From contig JAEWVC010000050.1 of NCBI GenBank assembly GCA_023459275.1, positions 1 through 11,369 of the forward strand: 11,369 nucleotides of DNA, written 5' to 3'. The position numbers and the translations under genes are program-made. How positions within the stretch are numbered: the stretch's first letter is position 1; each line of letters opens with the position of its first letter. Under the pieces are notes generated by a model. The model was not told where the DNA came from. It saw only the letters and a list, made by a program, of their open reading frames with translations, and did no database searches. This document shows, in pieces, positions 1 through 5,170 of this stretch. This stretch comes from Bacillota bacterium. Lineage in GTDB: Bacteria > Bacillota > Clostridia > Christensenellales > Aristaeellaceae.

Positions 1-60
1 GGGGGGGGGGTCGCAATTTTTAAAAAAACCCCCCCCCCCGCTATTCCCCGTTCGTCCGAA
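1..60. repeat. G-run/C-run inverted repeat with C-rich tail at the window edge
   Basis: Ten G at 1-10 can pair with the C run at about 29-39, with T5/A7 tracts in between. The run is followed by a C-rich stretch and an AAAA near 60. The layout (hairpin, CCCG, CCCCG, then AAAA) resembles the element after pyrG at 1800-1856, so the two may belong to one dispersed family. It could instead be the terminator of a gene to the left. The homopolymers are also error-prone in sequencing, so exact lengths are doubtful. Confidence 0.45.
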
Positions 61-78
61 AATCTCCCGGAAAGACTA

Positions 79-107
79 TTGACAGTCCCTTACATGGCCA
101 TTACAAT
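79..107 (+). promoter_or_regulatory. SigA-type promoter of pyrG
   Basis: TTGACA at 79-84 is a perfect -35 box. A 17-base spacer separates it from TACAAT at 102-107, a 5/6 match to the -10 box. Transcription would start near 114, leaving a leader of about 70 bases before pyrG. The predicted start does not begin with a G run, so the reiterative-GTP attenuation known for pyrG of Bacillus subtilis is not evident here. Confidence 0.85.
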
Positions 108-130
108 ATGCATATTGTGTTTTTCCATCC

Positions 131-154
131 GCCGGCAGCGTCCGCTGGACCGGC
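131..154 (+). promoter_or_regulatory. hairpin in the pyrG leader, possible attenuator
   Basis: GCCGG at 131-135 pairs with CCGGC at 150-154. Inside it CAGC at 136-139 pairs with GCTG at 144-147, leaving a GTCC loop and a two-base GA bulge. A pyrimidine-rich stretch (155-164, ending in TTTT) follows, then the AAGGGAG ribosome binding site at about 170-176. The arrangement could terminate or pause transcription. No antiterminator partner was identified by eye. Confidence 0.35.
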
Positions 155-185
155 CTTTCATTTTGCGTGAAGGGAGTGTTCCTGT

Positions 186-1781
186 ATGGCTACGAAGTTC
201 GTTTTCATCACCGGCGGCGTCGTATCCTCCCTTGGCAAGGGCATCACCACCGCGTCCCTGGGCCAGCTGTTGAAGGCCCGGGGCTTCCGCGTATCCCTTC
301 AAAAGCTGGACCCCTACTACAATGTGGACCCGGGGCTTTTGAGCCCCCTCCAGCACGGCGAAGCCTTCATCACCGACGATGGGGTGGCCGCCGACCTGGA
401 CCTGGGCCATTACGAGCGCTTTACCGACGTATTGCTGACGGGCGAAGCCAGCGTCACCACCGGAAAGATCCACAAACTGGTGATGGAGCGGGAGCTTCGC
501 GGCGAGTACAAAGGCGGCACCGTGCAGGTGGTGCCCCATGTGACCAACGAGATCAAGCAGGCCATCTGGTCCGCTGCGGAGAAGAGCGGCGCGGATATCG
601 CGCTGGTGGAGATCGGCGGCACGGTGGGCGACATGGAGTCCGCCCCCTATCTGGAGGCCATCCGGCAGATGCGCTGGGATCTTGGCGACCAGGACAGCTG
701 CTTTATCCACGTTACGCTGCTGCCCTACATTTCGGCAGCGGGGGAGATCAAGACAAAGCCCACCCAGCATTCAGTGAAAAGCCTGCGCTCCATCGGCATC
801 CAGCCGGATGTGATCGTCTGCCGCACCGAAAAGCGCATCACAGGCGATGCCAAGGAAAAGATCGCGCTGTTCTGCAATGTGAAGCCTTCCAACGTAATTC
901 AGAACTTGGACGTCTCTTTCCTGTATGAGGTGCCCCTGATGCTGGAGAAGGAAGGCCTGGCCGACATCGTCTGTCAGCAGTTGGGGCTTGACCATCCAGC
1001 CTGCGACCTAACCGGCTGGCAGGCCATGCTGAAGCGCCACAGCCACCCGGAATCCCAGGTCACGGTGGGGCTGGTGGGCAAATATGTGGCCCTTCATGAC
1101 GCGTACCGTTCCGTGGCCGAGGCGCTGACCCATGCGGGCATTGAAACGAAAACTGCCGTTTCCCTTCAGTGGTTCAGCGCGGAAGAGATCACCAGGGAAA
1201 ACGCGGCCGGAATGCTTCAGGGGATGGATGCCATCGTCGCCCCAGGCGGCTACGGAGACCGGGGTGCCGAGGGCATCATCGCCGCCGCGGCGCACGCCAG
1301 GGAAGCCCGGGTGCCTTTCCTGGCCATCGGCTTTGGCATGCAGCTGGCCGTAGTGGAGGCCTGCCGCCACCTGCTGGGCCTTGCAAGCGCCAACTCCGCC
1401 GAGGTGGACCCGCAGACGCCCCATCCCGTCGTGTACATTCCCGAGAGCCGGCTGTATCCAAGCGGCGGCCGCAGCACCGCCCGTATGGGCGGCTGCGAGG
1501 TGCATCTGGAGGAAGGGATGATCCGCTCCCTGTATGGCAGCGATCAGGTCCGGGAGCGCCACGGCAACCGCTACGAAATAGCCCCTATCTATCTGGACGC
1601 GCTTAAAAGCAAAGGCTTTCTCTGTGTGGGCCGTTGCGAGGGGGAAGGCTTCCCCGAAACCTTCGAGGTCAAGGGCCATCCCTTCTATGCGGCGGTTTTG
1701 TACCATCCGGAATTCCTCTCCAGGCCCAACCGGGCGCATCCCCTGTTTTCCGGGCTGCTCCGGGCGGCGAAGAAGGCATAG
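186..1781 (+). CDS. pyrG: CTP synthase with a substituted glutaminase nucleophile
   Basis: This is a full-length (531 aa) CTP synthase, the enzyme that aminates UTP to CTP in the cytoplasm. The N-terminal synthetase domain (about 1-265) has the P-loop GGVVSSLGKG with Lys18, Asp72 in DLDLGHYERF, Glu142 in VEIGGTVGD and the KTKPTQHSVK segment. The C-terminal class I glutamine amidotransferase domain (about 290-525) keeps the PGGYGDRG oxyanion region (353-360), Glu in NSAEVDP, and His507 and Glu509 in YHPEF. The nucleophile elbow, normally GICLGMQ, reads AIGFGMQ here, so Gly382 (GGC, 1329-1331) stands where the catalytic Cys should be. Nearby residues have also drifted, for example TARMG for the usual TMRLG. 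From family knowledge, glutamine hydrolysis should be lost while ammonia-dependent synthesis could remain (inference). The start is set by AAGGGAG 9 bases upstream of ATG. A single-gene unit with its own strong promoter. Confidence 0.95.
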   Translation: MATKFVFITGGVVSSLGKGITTASLGQLLKARGFRVSLQKLDPYYNVDPGLLSPLQHGEAFITDDGVAADLDLGHYERFTDVLLTGEASVTTGKIHKLVMERELRGEYKGGTVQVVPHVTNEIKQAIWSAAEKSGADIALVEIGGTVGDMESAPYLEAIRQMRWDLGDQDSCFIHVTLLPYISAAGEIKTKPTQHSVKSLRSIGIQPDVIVCRTEKRITGDAKEKIALFCNVKPSNVIQNLDVSFLYEVPLMLEKEGLADIVCQQLGLDHPACDLTGWQAMLKRHSHPESQVTVGLVGKYVALHDAYRSVAEALTHAGIETKTAVSLQWFSAEEITRENAAGMLQGMDAIVAPGGYGDRGAEGIIAAAAHAREARVPFLAIGFGMQLAVVEACRHLLGLASANSAEVDPQTPHPVVYIPESRLYPSGGRSTARMGGCEVHLEEGMIRSLYGSDQVRERHGNRYEIAPIYLDALKSKGFLCVGRCEGEGFPETFEVKGHPFYAAVLYHPEFLSRPNRAHPLFSGLLRAAKKA

Positions 1782-1799
1782 CACAGGAAGCATATGATT

Positions 1800-1838
1800 A
1801 CGGGAAGGGGGCCTTTTGAAAAAAGGTCCCCTTCCCGT
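1800..1838. terminator. 18-bp hairpin between convergent genes
   Basis: The arm at 1800-1817 pairs with 1821-1838 over 18 positions with a single G-T wobble (1811/1827) and a GAA loop. It begins 18 bases after the pyrG stop and also lies downstream of the minus-strand gene ending at 1938, so it may terminate both. It lacks a long T-run directly after the stem on either strand. The T4/A4 tracts are inside the stem instead, which is unlike a textbook intrinsic terminator. Confidence 0.6.
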
Positions 1839-1870
1839 ACCCATCCCCGAAAAACTTTATAAAAAGATAT
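1839..1870. repeat. C-rich/A-rich tail of the post-pyrG palindrome
   Basis: After the hairpin come ACCCATCCCCGAAAAACTTT and an A/T-rich stretch. From memory, palindromes followed by a C-rich then AAAAACTTT tail occur many times in intergenic regions of clostridial genomes. The left edge of the window (1-60) has a similar order of blocks. Assignment as a dispersed element rests on this resemblance and needs a genome search. Confidence 0.35.
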
Positions 1871-1937
1871 TGGATGTATGGTTCTGCCCGCTGTACATTG
1901 CGCGGAACACAGGGTATGGCAACATTTTGAACCACGG

Positions 1938-2417
1938 CTATTGGATTTCGCTTACCTTGTCGCTCAGGTCCGTGAGCAGCGTCAGCAGCTGCGTCTGGGG
2001 CTCCTTTGTCTGCTGCCCTGTTTGCAGCCTGGCGTCAAAGGTATCGATCACCGTATAGATGGTATCAAAAACATCCTCGCTCACCACCTGTTGGTCTTTG
2101 CCCCGGAGGGATGCGTGCATCTGCTGCAAAAGCTGCATAGCGTACACATGCTGACGGAGCTTCCCCAGCAGATTGGTGGTGTTGGAGCCGCCCGTGCGGG
2201 ACAGGCTGTTCACCTGGGCGATGGCCTGCTGCGCCTGGTTGCGCATATGATCCCGGAACAGCGCCTGTTCCTTGTTTTTGAAGCCGATAGCGCTGCCGGC
2301 CAGTATGCCCAGCACGATCACCGCAATCACCATCAGGATCAGCAGTAACTTTCCCACCTGCTGCCGTATCTGCTGACTGCCCGCATTGCCGCGCATCTGC
2401 TGTGAATAGCGATACAT
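1938..2417 (-). CDS. small single-pass membrane protein with helical tail, unknown function
   Basis: I do not recognise a named family. The start at 2417 is chosen because AAAGGAGGG (2423-2431) sits at ideal distance. A start 7 codons upstream would place the ribosome binding site inside the gene. The 159 aa product has a Gln/Arg-rich cytoplasmic-type N-terminus (1-22), one strong hydrophobic helix at about 23-46 (LLLILMVIAVIVLGILAGSA), then about 110 residues rich in Gln, Leu, Asp and Lys. That tail has heptad-like spacing of Leu and Val (for example NLLGKLRQHVYAMQLLQQM), suggesting a helical or coiled-coil domain outside the membrane. There are no Cys residues and no catalytic motif. It has its own promoter and converges on pyrG. 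A role in envelope or protein-protein scaffolding is possible but unsupported. Confidence 0.75.
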   Translation of the reverse strand: MYRYSQQMRGNAGSQQIRQQVGKLLLILMVIAVIVLGILAGSAIGFKNKEQALFRDHMRNQAQQAIAQVNSLSRTGGSNTTNLLGKLRQHVYAMQLLQQMHASLRGKDQQVVSEDVFDTIYTVIDTFDARLQTGQQTKEPQTQLLTLLTDLSDKVSEIQ

Positions 2418-2438
2418 GCTTTCCCTCCTTTGAAACAC

Positions 2439-2460
2439 ATGCCGGCCCGGCCGCCGGCAT
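2439..2460 (-). promoter_or_regulatory. perfect hairpin in the 5' leader of the small membrane protein gene
   Basis: ATGCCGGC at 2439-2446 and GCCGGCAT at 2453-2460 form a perfect 8-bp stem with a 6-base loop. It lies at the very 5' end of the predicted transcript and just upstream of the ribosome binding site. It could stabilise the mRNA or act as a protein or RNA switch. No known riboswitch class is recognised. Confidence 0.45.
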
Positions 2461-2470
2461 ATTGCCCTTC

Positions 2471-2499
2471 ATTATAGCATAAACCCTTCAAGTGGTAAA
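2471..2499 (-). promoter_or_regulatory. SigA-type promoter of the small membrane protein gene
   Basis: Read on the minus strand, TATAAT (2471-2476) is a perfect -10 box. TTTACC (2494-2499) is a 4/6 match to the -35 box at exactly 17 bases. Transcription should start near 2464, about 45 bases before the start codon at 2417. Confidence 0.7.
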
Positions 2500-3065
2500 G
2501 CACCTAAAAATATGGTTGTATGCCTGCTAAAAAGTGGTTTCTTTATGCCATATCCGAAGGTCTTTTTCAATTTTGGGGGAGACTCACTGTTTTCCGAGTG
2601 AAAGGAAACCTGCAGGCTGGCAGCAAAGCGGCCCTGATGCGCAAATCCCTGATTGCCGATATCCATTGGAGGGCCCGAGACCGCCCTCTGCGAGGACAAT
2701 TGAGCAAGCCGGAGGAATGAACGGCAGCGGGCAATGCTGCGATTGCATCAGATGGAAATCGGCCCCCTCCAACACCTCCGGGCAGTTTGTCAACGGTCTG
2801 GCGGAGGTCTGCCTCTTTTCTCTTAACTGTCTTCTTGATAATACAACGATACACCGCGCCGTTTTCTTGATCTATGCAAAAACGAACCCCCGCACGGGTC
2901 CTGCCCATCCCTGCGCCGAAAGCGCCGTGTGTGGAATTTTGGGCGCAGCCTTGTAAGTCCCTCATTCGGGAAATTTCCGCGCGGGCTTCTTTGGCAGGCC
3001 CGCTGTGCCGGCCCTCTTGTCCGGCTCTTTCCTGCCTGTCCTCCTCCCTGTTATCGCAGCGTGGC
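2500..3065. other. 566-base stretch without a convincing gene
   Basis: It holds only overlapping open frames on both strands, none with a matching ribosome binding site and none I recognise. A long minus-strand frame (2567-3163) runs into the end of the anti-sigma gene out of frame with it, so it is probably chance. Local features are a 6-bp hairpin (GAGGGC 2669-2674 with GCCCTC 2683-2688) and the string ATTGAGCAAGCCGGA at 2699-2713. That string nearly matches, in reverse orientation, a string in both tandem repeat units at 10.1-10.5 kb. It may be a decayed gene or a dispersed repeat. Confidence 0.4.
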
Positions 3066-4403
3066 TTATTCTCCAAACAGCGCGTCCCACTGTGCCTTAT
3101 GTTCTTCCGTCCATTCCCTGTAACCGCCTTCAGGATTGAGCGCTGTGTACCACAGCATGGCATGCTTTTGTTCTTCCCCGGTCATTTGGGGATACTGCTG
3201 CGCAAACGCCGGCAGCCGGTCCCAAAGCATCGCAGCGTCGAAGCAATCCAGCAGTTCCCCTGTCCCGGCGCTGACAATGGCCGCATACGTCCAATCGCTA
3301 TCATTGTTGTTGCTGTGCTCTTTAAAAAGCACCCGAACGACGGCATATTGCCGGCTGTCCGTATAGAAGTGCTGCGACCTTATGAAATAGCGGCCGGCCT
3401 GTTCGGCGCTTAACGCAAACCGGTTCATCACCCCCTGCACGGCAATCTCTTCGCATTGATCGTTGGTATAGTTCCATACCGGTTCCGCGGCGGATTGCAC
3501 CAGGTATTCCTCCAGCGTTATGCTTCCCCAATAGCGGCCGTTTTTGTCCACAAGGATATGCATGCCGTAGGAATCCCCCAGGTCTTCCACATACGGGCCG
3601 TCAATCAAGGGATCAAAGCTGCCTGCCAGGCTTTCTTTCTTCACGCTTCCCGTGCACATCCACACCCCATGCGCTTCGTCGAGGATCACGCTGATATCCG
3701 CGCCATCCGCCGCCTCCTGGGACCAACTGTAGCGTTCCGTCATAGCCATTTTTACAGAGTTTATGGCATACGCTTCGTCATACTGCGGTTTAGGCGTCGG
3801 TCCCAAAGCCTCCTGCGCCTTCTTCTGCAGCCTGGCAGTATCGCGTATCCAGTATTCTAGCGCATCCCTGTATGCCTGCTCGGTTGTGCCGGGATGCTCC
3901 AAATAGAACGCCTGCTTGAAAATGATCACCGGATCGGGCGCCATGCCCACCACCGTATCGGGCACCTGTGCCCAGGTACCGGCGTATTCCCGCATCGCGT
4001 CGCCAAAGGCGCTGTCAATGATCTTGTCGGCCGCGTCTTCCCGTATTTTTTCTTCCAGAGACGTGCCGGCAAGGGTTTTATACAGCCCTTCCTCCACCGG
4101 ATAGCCCGCCTCCCTCATCGCCTCCACAAAGCGCAACTTATCCCCAAGGTCCCATCTGAAAAACGTACCATCCACCTGCATCTGCGAAACACTGTTAAGC
4201 CATGCGTTCACGGCGGTCACCGCCAATGCCGTGACTGTAAGCAGCGCCAGCACGATCGCACAGATCAAGCCTGCCGTCAGCTTGCGTTTCATTTTTTTCC
4301 CTCCTACGATTTGCTTAAAAAGTGATGCGCGCATGTCCCTTGGGATACAAAGCCCGGAAAGGTTTTCGCTGAGGGTTTGCCTGATGTAATCATTCTTACG
4401 CAT
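3066..4403 (-). CDS. membrane-anchored anti-sigma factor-like protein
   Basis: The 445 aa product has a short cytoplasmic N-terminus (1-38), one hydrophobic helix at about 43-63 (AGLICAIVLALLTVTALAV) and a large predicted extracytoplasmic domain (about 65-445). That topology and its position directly after an ECF sigma gene suggest an anti-sigma factor that senses an external signal. The N-terminus has no His-Cys zinc anti-sigma motif, so it is not the classic ZAS type. The outer domain is rich in Trp, Tyr and acidic residues and ends in a WTEEHKAQWDALF segment. I recognise no enzyme motif in it. The ATG at 4403 overlaps the sigma stop codon (ATGCGTAA), with AAAGGAG about 10 bases upstream inside the sigma gene, which points to translational coupling. 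A second well-placed site (GGAGG, 9 bases before Met38 at 4292) could make a shorter form starting at the membrane helix. Function is inferred from context. Confidence 0.8.
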   Translation of the reverse strand: MRKNDYIRQTLSENLSGLCIPRDMRASLFKQIVGGKKMKRKLTAGLICAIVLALLTVTALAVTAVNAWLNSVSQMQVDGTFFRWDLGDKLRFVEAMREAGYPVEEGLYKTLAGTSLEEKIREDAADKIIDSAFGDAMREYAGTWAQVPDTVVGMAPDPVIIFKQAFYLEHPGTTEQAYRDALEYWIRDTARLQKKAQEALGPTPKPQYDEAYAINSVKMAMTERYSWSQEAADGADISVILDEAHGVWMCTGSVKKESLAGSFDPLIDGPYVEDLGDSYGMHILVDKNGRYWGSITLEEYLVQSAAEPVWNYTNDQCEEIAVQGVMNRFALSAEQAGRYFIRSQHFYTDSRQYAVVRVLFKEHSNNNDSDWTYAAIVSAGTGELLDCFDAAMLWDRLPAFAQQYPQMTGEEQKHAMLWYTALNPEGGYREWTEEHKAQWDALFGE

Positions 4404-4929
4404 TGCCGCCGCTCCTTTCCGGTGCATACCGCAGCATCGCATATGCCTTATGCAGCCTATTCTTAACCGTGGACCGGCCCACATGGAGCGCCTGCGCCGT
4501 TTCGCTAAGGGTCAGATCGTTAAAGTGGTAAAGGAGGACAGCCTGCTTGAGGGCTGCGGGGAGGCGCATGACATCCAAAAACATTGCCCGGGATTCGTCC
4601 GTTACATCCTGTATGGCAGGGGGCAGTTCCTCCAGCGCCCTGGACAGATCCACATGCCTGAACCAAGCTGTGCGCCGGTAGTCCTTGCAGGTATTGATCG
4701 CAATACGAAGAATCCATGTTTTGGCGGAGCTGCCGCTCCGCCCTTCAAATTTTGCCATGCCGCGCCAAGCCTTGATAAAGGTATCCTGCGTTGCGTCTTC
4801 AGCCAGCACCCTGTCCGACAGATACATATAGCAAGTTCGCAAAACGGCATCGCCGTACAGCGCAATCCATTCTTCCAGTTTGGCTTCCGGATCCTTTCCC
4901 GGCGCTATGGCATCGTTCAATCTCTTCAT
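4396..4929 (-). CDS. ECF-type RNA polymerase sigma factor
   Basis: The 177 aa product is a group 4 (extracytoplasmic function) sigma-70 factor, redirecting RNA polymerase to a stress or envelope regulon. Region 2 is clear at about residues 24-87 (LSDRVLAEDATQDTFIKAW, then KTWILRIAINTCKDYRR). Region 4 with its helix-turn-helix is at about 126-170 (LPAALKQAVLLYHF, then LSETAQALHVGRSTVKNRLH). There is no region 1.1 or 3, as expected for ECF factors. The start is uncertain. ATG at 4929 gives a family-typical length, but its GGGGG abuts the codon. An in-frame TTG three codons later has better spacing, and an upstream ATG at 5001 has only a weak site. The gene overlaps the downstream anti-sigma-like gene by 8 bases, forming a two-gene operon. 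By analogy with such pairs it probably activates its own promoter. Confidence 0.93.
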   Translation of the reverse strand: MKRLNDAIAPGKDPEAKLEEWIALYGDAVLRTCYMYLSDRVLAEDATQDTFIKAWRGMAKFEGRSGSSAKTWILRIAINTCKDYRRTAWFRHVDLSRALEELPPAIQDVTDESRAMFLDVMRLPAALKQAVLLYHFNDLTLSETAQALHVGRSTVKNRLHKAYAMLRYAPERSGGNA

Positions 4930-4941
4930 CCCCCTACATGG

Positions 4942-4970
4942 ATTAGACGAATGAAACATACGGTTTTGCC
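4942..4970 (-). promoter_or_regulatory. possible ECF-type autoregulatory promoter
   Basis: On the minus strand CGTCTAAT (4942-4949) resembles the -10 region (CGTC or CGTA) of ECF-dependent promoters. GGCAAAACC (4962-4970) could serve as an AAC-type -35 box, but the spacing is 3-4 bases shorter than usual. If real it would start the transcript very close to the ATG at 4929, supporting that start. Weak match. Confidence 0.35.
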
Positions 4971-5052
4971 AATCCGGAAAACATTTTTTGGCATATTCCA
5001 TATTCCTGATGCCGGAACATCATCCGGCGGGCTGTTTTTCACTGCATGCATA

Positions 5053-5086
5053 AACGCCACAGGGCCAGATTTGGCGCTGTGGCGTT
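5053..5086 (-). terminator. hairpin terminator after the GHL6-type gene
   Basis: AACGCCACAG (5053-5062) pairs perfectly with CTGTGGCGTT (5077-5086). An inner GCC/GGC pairing (5064-5066 with 5073-5075) extends it. On the minus strand it lies about 85 bases past the stop at 5171 and is followed only by a short TTTA, so termination may be moderate. It separates that gene from the sigma operon. Confidence 0.55.
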
Positions 5087-5170
5087 CTTCAGTATTGCAA
5101 ATATCCTGCGGTGGTCACGCTCAACGATTGCTTATCCTGCCTCCGGCCCTCCCCGCCTTTTGCTTTGGCC

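Noticed and set aside
90..770. Minus-strand open frame of 226 codons opposite pyrG, and another at 1008-1844
   Set aside because: Both are antisense to a gene with strong family motifs and lack ribosome binding sites.
2567..3163. Minus-strand open frame of 198 codons before the small membrane protein gene
   Set aside because: It overlaps the end of the anti-sigma-like gene out of frame, has no ribosome binding site and an Arg-rich composition typical of chance frames. I kept the region as unexplained instead.
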